A stretch of 32,171 nt of DNA. Origin: a marine gamma proteobacterium HTCC2089 (GTDB lineage: Bacteria > Pseudomonadota > Gammaproteobacteria > Pseudomonadales > Azotimanducaceae). Of the stretch, positions 7,820 through 15,466 are shown in pieces; the stretch's first letter is position 1, and every line of letters begins with the position of its first letter. The notes beneath the pieces were generated by a model. That model made no database searches. It had not been told where the DNA came from and worked only from the letters and a program-made list of their open reading frames with translations. The position numbers and the translations under genes are program-made. Where the stretch lies: contig CAJJDH010000065.1 of assembly GCA_905182905.1 (NCBI GenBank), forward strand, positions 1-32,171, in the 5' to 3' direction.

Positions 7820-10800
7820 CTACTTCAACAGAGACAAAGACATACGTAAAATTTCTTGAGTGTTAGATAAAACAAAGCTACCCATTTGTTGCATCATCTG
7901 TTCGCGCGCTAGCTTTGCGCTTTGCAGCGCGTAGTCAGCATCCATGATTTTGGACTTTGATGCCTCTATTTGTGTGGAAGTATGTAGTAGACGCTCGGTA
8001 CCAAACTCTATGGAGCTTTGGAACGCTCCAAGTTTAGCTTGACTATAGGCCGACTGATCTAATGCACGGTCAACTACCGACAATGCAGCATTTGCGCCAC
8101 CCAGTGATGAAATATCTATCGTAGCAACAGTATCCAATTTTGAGACAATTGCATTTGAGGTAATTTCTACATAGTTGGCAGCATACTTCGTTGTGTAAGT
8201 GGCTCCGCTATCCGGGCCTAAACCATAGAGTCGATCGGCCAAATCTGTTAGTTCGTCGCGACCAAAGTTAGCAACTTGTTTGCCTACCGCAACATTATCA
8301 ATTCGCAGGCTAGCGTCTCGCTGCACTAGGGGATAGTCAGCCGCCTGCACCGTTACATTATCTACATATAGGTTTGCGCCTGCTGCAGTACCGCCGGTTG
8401 CATCCCATGTTCCTGCCACAAACACAAAACGGTAGGAGCCGGCTGTTTCGATGGTTTTAGATTCGGTAGCCCATGCAGTACTGGCACTGGCAGTTGCACC
8501 AGTTTCATTCAATAGTTGTTCGACATGACCGGTATTTTCATTCACTAAGTAACCGATAACATCATATGCATCCGCCCCCCCGGTAGCGCGCCAATCAAAT
8601 CCCACCGAATCGCCAGGCTTTAACGTCACTGAATTATTGCTCACCAGATATGGTCCGTGCAAAATCCCATAACCTGGCAAACTCACGCCACTTGACTTCA
8701 GCTGAGTAGATAGCCCACTCCCCGTAGAGGTTTCTGTTGATAAATTTGCTGTGTAAGTTGCCGACGAAGGTACCGCTGAATCGTAGGGTACTCCACCTGT
8801 TACAGTGGCTGGAAATACCGTATCCACAGGTGTGGGTTGGCCGGCGATAGCGTCAACACCATTAAGTCGCACCTGACTAGTGAATGTTTGCCAGCCAGGT
8901 ATTGTAGTATCCCCAGCACTGCCGTCTTCAAAGTTACCGTTGGTAAAGCTAACCGCTTCGTCACTACGAACACCACCAACAAATACCACCTTATACTGAC
9001 CGTCTTGCTCAATAGTTTGACTAACACTAGCCCAGCCACTGGAAGCGCCACCACTACCGGTAGCATTTAGCAGTTCCTGTGTATGCCCTGTTTCTTCATC
9101 AATGATATAAGCGAAAACATCGTAGTCGGCTGTTCCAGCAAGCCCCCGCCAGTCGAACGAAAGAGAGTCTCCCGCCTCCAACACATAGGACTCGGAGCTC
9201 TCAAATACAGGCCCGTGAACTATGCCAACGCTAGGCACCTTTATCGGTCCGCTTTGAAGCTCAACAGAAAAACCGCTTCCACTTGAGGTATCTGTTACTC
9301 GCTGAATGCTAAAAGTAGCATCCTCAAATGGAGCGGTAGCATCACCGGTCGCATCAAGCAGTCCATTAGCAAATCCAGGCAAAGATGAATCTAGCGGAAT
9401 ATTGTGGTTACTAACTCGCATAGCGCCATCAAGATTAACGCGTTGGTTATAACTCTCCCATTTGCTAAAGCTATTAGAACCAGCGGTTCCATCGTCGAAA
9501 CCAGCTTCTGAAAGTCCATAGGCAAAAGTAAAGCGAGCAACCCCGTTGGCAAGGTCCGAGTTGGCAGTATCAAGCAAGCCCACAAGATCAGCACGCTCTC
9601 CATTACCCCGAAATAGTTTACCGTCGACCAAAGACAACTCATCTTTTTCTATAGCAGCTGCGGAATCTTGCGTGACCTTTCTTAATTGGGTGCCGTCAAA
9701 ATGACTGTCCGCGGAAGAGTTGTGGATGGAAAATACATCTTTTGATGAAAGCTTGAGGCTGCCAGAAATTATAGTCGTATCGTTTCCACCTGACGCACTT
9801 AAACTAATAGGCGAACCAACTACGTTAGACGCCCCCCCGGTCCAACCGATTTTCTCAACCGTCAAATTGTTGAAGGCAACACCTGATCGCTCATTTTCGA
9901 CACTAATATCGCGACCACTTCTGTCTTCTAAAAGCACAGCTCCATCAGCAAAAACGGCACGCACACCAGTTTCTCCAGAGATGCGGTTTATCGCCGCGGC
10001 AGCTTCTAACCCCGTACCCGCTTGAATAGCGAAATTACCCGTACTGTAACCATTGATTTTTAGGCTATAGGTATCCGCTTGGATTCCAGTAGACGAGAGT
10101 TTTGCCCTAGTAACGGCTTCAGCGCGAACTCCGGTCTTGCTAAGTTCTGCGTTAATTATTTGCGCTATTTGATCTGCCGGTTGATTCGTGCGCCAGCTAA
10201 TATCTGAGGCCACGCCATCCGCATTGACCAATTGCATAAAACTCGGGTTATTTGTGCGCGTAACATCACCGGGACTTGTGGCGGCAGTGAGCGCACCATC
10301 GCCCTCGCTAGTATAAGTGTGAGCGCCAATATCTTTAGGCAAAAAACTATCAATACTATGCACAACAAAATCTCCTGAACCGGCGCCAGTTTGGAACTTG
10401 AAAGGCTCCTTGTACTCACCCATCAAGGATATACCGTTATATTTTGTGTCCTTAGAAAGCTGGGCAATGGAGTTGACCAACTGAGATACCTCGGCCTGTA
10501 AAAAAGCTCGATCTTTTTCTGCAGGCGCATTAGTCGCCTGTATCGCTAACTCGCGAATTCGCATTAACGTATCGCTCACTAGGTCTATACCGGTTTCCGC
10601 AGCGCCCGCCATGACACCGGCATTAGAAATATTTTGCACAGCCTCAGTCTGCCAGCTTAGTTGCGCCGCTAATTGACTGCCCTGCAAAAACGCCGCTGGA
10701 TCTATGTTATTAAGATCAGCTTTAGCCCCTGTACTTAGACTTTCCATCGCCCGCTCCAGACGCAAAGAACTTTGTTCCATGTGCGAGCGAGCTACGAGCG

Positions 10801-10831
10801 TTGATGTCTGTAAAGATGATATAGAAACCAC
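7820..10831 (-). CDS. Very large orphan flagellin with inserted adhesin-like repeats
   Basis: This 1003-residue protein has flagellin ends, which pack in the filament core. The N-terminal domain (about 1-140) reads ISSLQTSTLVARSHMEQSSL, then SDTLMRIRELAIQATNAP and TKYNGISLMG. The C-terminal domain (about 915-1003) reads LSVVDRALDQSAYSQAKLGA, then SKIMDADYALQSAKLAREQM and LSLLK. Residues about 225-310 form a hook-IN-like segment (KTGVRAEAVTRA, then YSLKINGYSTGNFAI). Two related modules of roughly 190 residues (442-625 and 630-828) fill the surface-exposed middle. Ordinary flagellins are 280-500 residues. The usual SAKDDAAG near residue 40 is replaced by NNIDPAAF. The start is GTG with a poor ribosome site; it fits the conserved N-terminus. 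A sigma-54-like site lies 37 bases upstream. No flagellar assembly or chaperone gene is in the window. Confidence 0.88.
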   Translation of the reverse strand: MVSISSLQTSTLVARSHMEQSSLRLERAMESLSTGAKADLNNIDPAAFLQGSQLAAQLSWQTEAVQNISNAGVMAGAAETGIDLVSDTLMRIRELAIQATNAPAEKDRAFLQAEVSQLVNSIAQLSKDTKYNGISLMGEYKEPFKFQTGAGSGDFVVHSIDSFLPKDIGAHTYTSEGDGALTAATSPGDVTRTNNPSFMQLVNADGVASDISWRTNQPADQIAQIINAELSKTGVRAEAVTRAKLSSTGIQADTYSLKINGYSTGNFAIQAGTGLEAAAAINRISGETGVRAVFADGAVLLEDRSGRDISVENERSGVAFNNLTVEKIGWTGGASNVVGSPISLSASGGNDTTIISGSLKLSSKDVFSIHNSSADSHFDGTQLRKVTQDSAAAIEKDELSLVDGKLFRGNGERADLVGLLDTANSDLANGVARFTFAYGLSEAGFDDGTAGSNSFSKWESYNQRVNLDGAMRVSNHNIPLDSSLPGFANGLLDATGDATAPFEDATFSIQRVTDTSSGSGFSVELQSGPIKVPSVGIVHGPVFESSESYVLEAGDSLSFDWRGLAGTADYDVFAYIIDEETGHTQELLNATGSGGASSGWASVSQTIEQDGQYKVVFVGGVRSDEAVSFTNGNFEDGSAGDTTIPGWQTFTSQVRLNGVDAIAGQPTPVDTVFPATVTGGVPYDSAVPSSATYTANLSTETSTGSGLSTQLKSSGVSLPGYGILHGPYLVSNNSVTLKPGDSVGFDWRATGGADAYDVIGYLVNENTGHVEQLLNETGATASASTAWATESKTIETAGSYRFVFVAGTWDATGGTAAGANLYVDNVTVQAADYPLVQRDASLRIDNVAVGKQVANFGRDELTDLADRLYGLGPDSGATYTTKYAANYVEITSNAIVSKLDTVATIDISSLGGANAALSVVDRALDQSAYSQAKLGAFQSSIEFGTERLLHTSTQIEASKSKIMDADYALQSAKLAREQMMQQMGSFVLSNTQEILRMSLSLLK
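8348..9508 (-). repeat. Two tandem protein-level repeats inside the flagellin
   Basis: Residues 442-625 (8957-9508) and 630-828 (8348-8944) share an ordered set of motifs: F(D/E)DG.AG, W..(Y/F)..(R)V.L(D/N)G, T..GSG.S..L.S, G(I/I)(V/L)HGP, (A/P)GDS..FDWR, YDV..Y...E.TGH...LLN.TG, WA..S.TIE..G.Y...FV.G. The pattern (a beta-sandwich ending in VDNVTV after the second copy) resembles galactose-binding or PEP-CTERM-type surface modules. The DNA copies have diverged, so the duplication is old. Confidence 0.75.
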
Positions 10832-10867
10832 AATTGAGCACTCAGGATCATATAGTTACTACTTCTA

Positions 10868-10883
10868 TACAGGTTCCGTGCCA
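10868..10883 (-). promoter_or_regulatory. Possible sigma-54 promoter of the flagellin gene
   Basis: On the minus strand TGGCAC, five bases, then CTGTA resembles the -24/-12 consensus TGGCAC-N5-TTGCA. The -12 element has GT instead of GC. A transcript from it would start about 25 bases before the GTG start codon, a sensible distance. Sigma-54 commonly drives flagellar genes in gammaproteobacteria. Confidence 0.4.
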
Positions 10884-10983
10884 AGAATTTTTAGCCCTAT
10901 AACTAGGCTAATCAACCCCCTGGAGAGCATTTTTGGCTGACAGCAGGGGAAATACAAACAACGCGTCGGAATTTCGACACTAT

Positions 10984-11039
10984 TTCGGCACTTTTGCTTC
11001 GGCACTTTTGCTTCGGCACTTTTTCTTCAACACTTTGGT
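10984..11039. repeat. Four tandem 14-bp repeats in the 336-bp divergent intergenic region
   Basis: The unit TTCGGCACTTTTGC is repeated at 10984, 10998 and 11012 with almost no change, and a degenerate fourth copy (TTCAACACTTTGGT) runs to 11039. A shorter related piece (TTCGACACTAT) precedes them at 10973. The region 10832-11167 separates the flagellin (minus) from the glyoxalase-fold gene (plus) and otherwise shows only the sigma-54-like site. The repeats could be binding sites for a regulator, or simple slippage products. Confidence 0.75.
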
Positions 11040-11167
11040 GACGGGGCCAATTTACTTCGTTGAATTGATCGGACCGACACTAAACCTGTAGGGTAACCGC
11101 AAAATTCGTACTTCGAATTAGCGCATATAAGCTAGCGCGCAATGCTTAAAAAAGGGGGAATGAGGAA

Positions 11168-11653
11168 ATGATTGATATAAACGGTATGGCCCACGTTATT
11201 CTTACGGTCAGTCAGTTCGACAAAGCGCATAAGTTCTACAGCGGCCTGTTGCCGGAGTTTGGCATGAAAAAGGTAGAAGATGGTCCGGACTTGCTTTACT
11301 ACGTTGGCGCACGCACAGCAATTGGCGTACGCAAATGTGACCCAGAATTTGCCGAAGAAAGTTTCCAGCAATATCGAGTAGGGTTGCACCATATATGTTT
11401 AAGAGCGCGCAGCAGACAAGACATAGATAAAACAGCAGAACTAGCTCTAGCCTTAGGCGCGAACATAGTGCGCGGCCCAGAAGAAAGAGATTGGGCACCC
11501 GGGTATTACTACGTGTTATTTGAAGACCCTGACGGCATCCGCATAGAAGTTAACTACGTGCCTGGAATTGGGCTTTTAGAGGAAGGCAAAAGTTTTGGCT
11601 CGGCAAAAGACTATATTCGTGAGAATGGTGAAGATCTTCATCCACAAAAATAG
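11168..11653 (+). CDS. VOC (glyoxalase/bleomycin-resistance fold) family protein
   Basis: This is a 161-residue cytoplasmic protein with two beta-alpha-beta-beta-beta units. The first opens with INGMAHVILTVSQFDKAHKF and the second with VGLHHICLRARSRQDIDK. The end, EDPDGIRIEVNYVPG, is the usual last strand carrying the metal-binding glutamate. Histidines at the starts of both units (MAH and LHH) and this glutamate are placed as metal ligands. Members include glyoxalase I, extradiol dioxygenases, isomerases and resistance proteins, so the reaction is unknown. GAGGAA precedes the ATG closely. It stands alone: divergent from the flagellin and followed by a 517-base gap. Confidence 0.88.
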   Translation: MIDINGMAHVILTVSQFDKAHKFYSGLLPEFGMKKVEDGPDLLYYVGARTAIGVRKCDPEFAEESFQQYRVGLHHICLRARSRQDIDKTAELALALGANIVRGPEERDWAPGYYYVLFEDPDGIRIEVNYVPGIGLLEEGKSFGSAKDYIRENGEDLHPQK

Positions 11654-11821
11654 GTTCTTAGCTTTTTTAGGCTGTAGCCACTAATGACACCCAAATATTG
11701 CTGGAAAGCCTTTTAGTTAACTTTTGGTATACAAATTTCATAACTAATATTTCCAAACAAATTGGCTCTGAAGCAGTTATTTTATGTACTCGCGTCCATA
11801 TTATAAGTGTGTAGTTAACGA

Positions 11822-11850
11822 AAAAGCCCTACAGACAGGGGGTTTTGCTT
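11822..11850 (+). terminator. Weak terminator-like hairpin after the VOC gene
   Basis: AAAAGCCCT and AGGGGGTTTT flank the loop ACAGAC, pairing CCCT/AGGG and AAAA/TTTT around a G-rich internal mismatch. It could end the VOC transcript. It lies about 170 bases past the stop, so this is uncertain. Confidence 0.3.
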
Positions 11851-12023
11851 TATGTACAAGCAATTTCCAATCGTCGTTTTACCCTAAAAAAAGCAAAAAA
11901 ACTAACCAAGAACCGCCATTGCGATGCTTCAGCTTTTAACTTATGTTTAACAAATCCTTAAGCGTTACTGCGCCTAAGAATTGAGTGACGACCCGCTGTT
12001 GATTTAGTTCGACAATTAGTCAA

Positions 12024-12041
12024 TGAGTTAGGATTAACTCA
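12024..12041. promoter_or_regulatory. Perfect dyad in the 517-bp proteorhodopsin upstream region
   Basis: TGAGTTA and TAACTCA form a perfect 7-bp inverted repeat around GGAT, about 130 bases before the opsin start. It looks like an operator for a dimeric regulator. The rest of 11654-12170 holds no ORF I believe in and no clear -35/-10 pair. This is a long leader or promoter region for a gene that is usually highly expressed. Confidence 0.4.
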
Positions 12042-12170
12042 CCTACATGAGGAGTAAGACATTTCAGAACCTGCGTAATTAACTTAGGTTTTACTGGGTA
12101 CTGAAAAAGAAGACAAATCATGGTTGGTGGGAACGTGGGTTGTTGATAACTACAATAAAAGGAGAGAGGA

Positions 12171-12851
12171 ATGTTAGACCCGAACGATTACGTAGGCGTC
12201 ACTTTCTGGATTATCTCGGCAGCGATGGTTGCCGCAACTTATTTTTTCACTGTTGAACGCGACCGCGCTGAAGGCAAGTGGAAAACATCTCTAACCGTTG
12301 CCGCCATGGTAACCGGTATTGCCGCGATTCATTACTTCTACATGCGAGGAGTTTGGATTGATACAGGTGCAAGTCCTACCGTATTCCGATACGTGGACTG
12401 GCTATTAACTGTGCCGCTGCAAATCGTAGAGTTCTATCTGATTCTTGCAGCAATCGCTGTAGTCCGAGCAGCCCTATTCTGGAAACTTTTGATCGCTTCA
12501 CTTGTGATGTTGATATTTGGTTATCTAGGCGAAGTTGGTGCTATGGAATACTGGCTCGCATTTACTATCGGCATGGCGGGATGGTTATACATCATCTACG
12601 AAATCTTTATCGGTGAAGCTAGCCAGATAAGCGCGAGCCAAGGTACTGCTGCAAGCCAAAGTGCGTTCAACGCATTGCGGTTGATCGTGACCGTAGGCTG
12701 GGCAATCTACCCGATCGGCTACGTTCTAGGTGCTGGCGCCGATGGTGCTGCGGGCCTAAACATTGTGTACAACCTTGCTGACTTTGTTAACAAGATTGCA
12801 TTCGGTGTAGTGATCTGGGCTGCTGCGACGTCTTCGTCTGAAAAAGCCTAA
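12171..12851 (+). CDS. Proteorhodopsin, light-driven proton pump, blue-tuned
   Basis: This seven-helix inner-membrane protein (226 residues) binds retinal and pumps protons outward in light. Numbering here with SAR86 numbering in brackets: the proton acceptor is D76 (97), the proton donor E87 (108), the counter-ion partner H54 (75), and the Schiff-base lysine K208 (231) in NLADFVNKIAFG. The core signature is RYVDWLLTVPLQIVEFYLIL. The spectral-tuning residue (105) is Q84, the glutamine of blue-absorbing forms; green forms have Leu or Met. The D-T-E triad (D76, T80, E87) marks a proton pump rather than a sodium (NDQ) or chloride type. No separate signal peptide precedes helix 1; the protein begins MLDPNDYVG. 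The ribosome site is very strong (AGGAGAGAGG). Retinal comes from the adjacent carotenoid genes. Confidence 0.97.
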   Translation: MLDPNDYVGVTFWIISAAMVAATYFFTVERDRAEGKWKTSLTVAAMVTGIAAIHYFYMRGVWIDTGASPTVFRYVDWLLTVPLQIVEFYLILAAIAVVRAALFWKLLIASLVMLIFGYLGEVGAMEYWLAFTIGMAGWLYIIYEIFIGEASQISASQGTAASQSAFNALRLIVTVGWAIYPIGYVLGAGADGAAGLNIVYNLADFVNKIAFGVVIWAAATSSSEKA

Positions 12852-12875
12852 AATCGCCACAGCGCGATAATTTTG

Positions 12876-12903
12876 GTACTGCGGGGCGCCTGCCTCGCAG
12901 TAC
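12876..12903 (+). terminator. Strong hairpin between the opsin and the carotenoid genes
   Basis: GTACTGCG / CGCAGTAC closes an inner G-GGC / GCC-T, giving about 12 pairs with one G-U and loop GCCT. TAATTTC follows. It starts 25 bases after the opsin stop and should end most opsin transcripts, perhaps with some readthrough into crtE. Confidence 0.65.
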
Positions 12904-12965
12904 TAATTTCTACTCAAACCTTTTAATCGTATTTGCCAATTCATAGCAATAGAGTTGGGAGGAAA

Positions 12966-13973
12966 ATGCACACGACCGAGCTCAACCTCCGCCTTGACCA
13001 AGCTATACATCGCTATGGAGAAAATGCAGGAGCTCTAACACCAGCATCTCGGCATCATTTAGCGACTCCGGGCAAGCGCACGAGATCTCGCCTTTTATTC
13101 ACAGCATCTCCTTCACCTAAAAATATCGAATTACTTGTGCATGCAGCCGCTGCGGTGGAACTCATACATGAAGCCTCAATTGTCCATGACGACATCCAAG
13201 ATCGCACCGATGTACGGCGCGGCAATACATCTGTTTGGAAAGAATTTGGTGCCAACACAGCTTTATTGTTAGGCGATCATCTTGTTTCAGCAGCTTTTCG
13301 CGCCATTGCAGAGGTGGATACAGCACCAGGACTCCAAGGCAAGCTTTTCATAATGCTATCCCAAGCAATTAGCAAAGCCGCATCCGGGCAACACCTACAA
13401 TTGTCTGCCGACTACTTAAGCCATGACCTTCAAACAACCTATAACAACGTAGCTATTAGTAAAACCGGTGCATTCATCGCACTGCCATTACAGTTTTCAA
13501 ATCTACTAGGCTACGAAGAAATTTTAGATCCAGAACCGGCGCGCAAATGCGGGGAACAACTTGGATTTGCTTATCAAATCCTTGACGACCTGCGTCCGTT
13601 TCTGGATCCAACTACTTTAGCCACTGATGAAGATATGTTGGATCGCATCGTAACTGCCCCTGTGGCGGCCATGCATACACTCTCGCCCGACCGAGACCCC
13701 TTCACAGCGCTACTGCAACAACAGCAACTGCGAGATTCCGCTGTAGAGCTGTGCAAATCATGGCTGAGTGAAGCCCTACTAGAGGCCACCCAATTCGCCT
13801 CTCAGCTACCAGAGCATAGTGGCGCAGTGATCAGCCAATTCATCGAAACAACATTTACAGCCCACACTACTGAGAACAACGAAAGCCCTCTTACTACTAA
13901 GAGTAGCCAACTCCTGATAAGTGAAGGACGCTACAAGCCTTGGCGAGTCCAAGGCAACACAAGCTCGATATGA
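12966..13973 (+). CDS. crtE: Geranylgeranyl diphosphate synthase (polyprenyl synthetase)
   Basis: This 335-residue cytoplasmic enzyme supplies the C20 diphosphate for carotenoid synthesis. The first aspartate-rich motif is DDIQD at 75-79, within LIHEASIVHDDIQDRTDVRRG. The substrate-binding GKRTR is at 36-40. The second motif, usually DDxxD, reads DDLRPFLD at 207-214, so its last aspartate is displaced. I chose the ATG at 12966 with GGGAGG just upstream (short spacing). An in-frame TTG at 12933 would add 11 residues and is less likely. The stop overlaps the start of crtI (ATGA). It is the first gene of the crtE-I-B-Y-blh run and lies behind the hairpin that follows the opsin gene. Confidence 0.92.
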   Translation: MHTTELNLRLDQAIHRYGENAGALTPASRHHLATPGKRTRSRLLFTASPSPKNIELLVHAAAAVELIHEASIVHDDIQDRTDVRRGNTSVWKEFGANTALLLGDHLVSAAFRAIAEVDTAPGLQGKLFIMLSQAISKAASGQHLQLSADYLSHDLQTTYNNVAISKTGAFIALPLQFSNLLGYEEILDPEPARKCGEQLGFAYQILDDLRPFLDPTTLATDEDMLDRIVTAPVAAMHTLSPDRDPFTALLQQQQLRDSAVELCKSWLSEALLEATQFASQLPEHSGAVISQFIETTFTAHTTENNESPLTTKSSQLLISEGRYKPWRVQGNTSSI

Positions 13974-15466
13974 AGAAACAAGTTATTGTCATAGGTAGTG
14001 GTTTCGGTGGCATCGCCAGCGCCTTGCGGGCACGTAAGCTGGGCTTTGAAGTCACGTTACTTGAGCGACTAGATCAACTAGGCGGCAGAGCGCAGACTTT
14101 CCAACAAGAGGGTTTTGTATTTGATGCAGGCCCTACCGTTATCACCGCACCGTTTTTATTTAATGAACTGTTCGAGTTATTTGACCGAGACATAGCAGAT
14201 TATGTCGACATGATGCCGGTTACGCCCTGGTATCGCTATGAATTCAACGATGGCACTCATCTGAACTATGGTGGTAGCGTCGAAGATACGCTAACTGAGA
14301 TTAGCCGCATTAACCCTGAAGATGCCGAAGGCTATAAAAAACTTTTAGCTCACTCGGAAAAAATCTTTGATGTAGGTTTCACCCAGCTTGCACATGTGCC
14401 TTTCAACAACTTTTGGTTCATGCTCAAGCAAGTGCCTGACCTTATACGCTTGGGGTGCTATCGCACAGTTTGGCAATTTACCAAACGTTACCTTAAAGAC
14501 GATCGCTTAAGACGGGCCTTCAGCATCCAACCTTTGTTGGTGGGCGGTAATCCATTTACCACCACCAGTATTTATTCGTTGATTCATTATCTGGAACGAC
14601 GTTGGGGAGTGCATTATCCGCGCGGTGGCACTGGCGCATTGGTCGAAGCGTTAGCAAAACTAATGCAGGAAGTGGGAATAGATGTCCAGTTGGCACAGGA
14701 TGTAGAAAAAATCCATGTCGAAGACAACATAGCTAAAGCCGTATCGTTAGCGGATGGACGTACACTGACAGCAGATATAATAATTTCTAATGGTGACCCC
14801 GCCCACACCTATAAGAACCTAATAGCTCAAGAGCAACGTAAAACCTGGACAGACAAACGCATAGATAAACTTAAATACTCTATGGGTCTTTACGTACTCT
14901 ATTTCGGCACCAACAAAAAGTACGAGAGTGTGGAGCACCATACGATAGTATTTGGCGACGAGTACCAAACGCTGTTGCAGCGAATATTTGCCGGTGGCGA
15001 AGCTGGCGACGACTTAAGCTTATACTTGCATCGACCAACAGCCACCGACCCAAACCTAGCGCCAGAAGGCAAAGATACGTTCTACGTGCTAGCCCCTGTA
15101 CCCAACCTGCAAAGAGATGATTGGGAGAGTGTTAAAGCCGGCGTAAAAGAGCGGGTGCTGGACATTCTAGAAGAGCGTATTTTGCCTAATTTGCGCGATA
15201 ATCTAGAAGTCTGCTTTGACTTCGACCCAGCAGACTTCCAAAGCCAGTACAAATCACAATGGGGAGCGGGATTTTCAATAGCACCGATTTTTACCCAGTC
15301 CGCGTTCTTCCGCTTTCACAATCGCTCGGAAGATTTCTCTAACCTCTATTTTGTCGGAGCTGGCACGCACCCTGGAGCAGGTGTTCCGGGAGTACTTAGC
15401 TCGGCTAAAGTAATCGAAAATTTACTCTTGCAAGACCACCCAGCAAATAGGGAAACGTCGCCATGA
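13970..15466 (+). CDS. crtI: Phytoene desaturase
   Basis: This 498-residue FAD-dependent enzyme turns phytoene into lycopene by successive desaturations at the membrane. The N-terminal dinucleotide fold is VIVIGSGFGGIASALRARKLG, with GxGxxG at 9-14, followed by LLERLDQLGGRAQTF. The C-terminal bacterial-type signature is NLYFVGAGTHPGAGVPGVLSSAK. Length and motifs are typical of bacterial CrtI. The ATG at 13970 overlaps the crtE stop by four bases, indicating translational coupling; an upstream in-frame TTG (13940) would lie deep inside crtE and is rejected. Its own stop overlaps the crtB start in the same way. Confidence 0.96.
   Translation: MKKQVIVIGSGFGGIASALRARKLGFEVTLLERLDQLGGRAQTFQQEGFVFDAGPTVITAPFLFNELFELFDRDIADYVDMMPVTPWYRYEFNDGTHLNYGGSVEDTLTEISRINPEDAEGYKKLLAHSEKIFDVGFTQLAHVPFNNFWFMLKQVPDLIRLGCYRTVWQFTKRYLKDDRLRRAFSIQPLLVGGNPFTTTSIYSLIHYLERRWGVHYPRGGTGALVEALAKLMQEVGIDVQLAQDVEKIHVEDNIAKAVSLADGRTLTADIIISNGDPAHTYKNLIAQEQRKTWTDKRIDKLKYSMGLYVLYFGTNKKYESVEHHTIVFGDEYQTLLQRIFAGGEAGDDLSLYLHRPTATDPNLAPEGKDTFYVLAPVPNLQRDDWESVKAGVKERVLDILEERILPNLRDNLEVCFDFDPADFQSQYKSQWGAGFSIAPIFTQSAFFRFHNRSEDFSNLYFVGAGTHPGAGVPGVLSSAKVIENLLLQDHPANRETSP

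Noticed and set aside
10984-11039. CRISPR array
   Set aside because: The 14-bp units are contiguous with no spacers and no cas genes are present. The same applies to the 13-bp units at 30565-30616.
12876-12903. Riboswitch controlling crtE
   Set aside because: It is a single simple hairpin without the conserved core or pseudoknot of any riboswitch class I know.
13940-13969. Upstream TTG start extending CrtI by ten residues
   Set aside because: The family begins at MKKQVIVIGSG, and the ATG at 13970 overlaps the crtE stop in the usual four-base manner.
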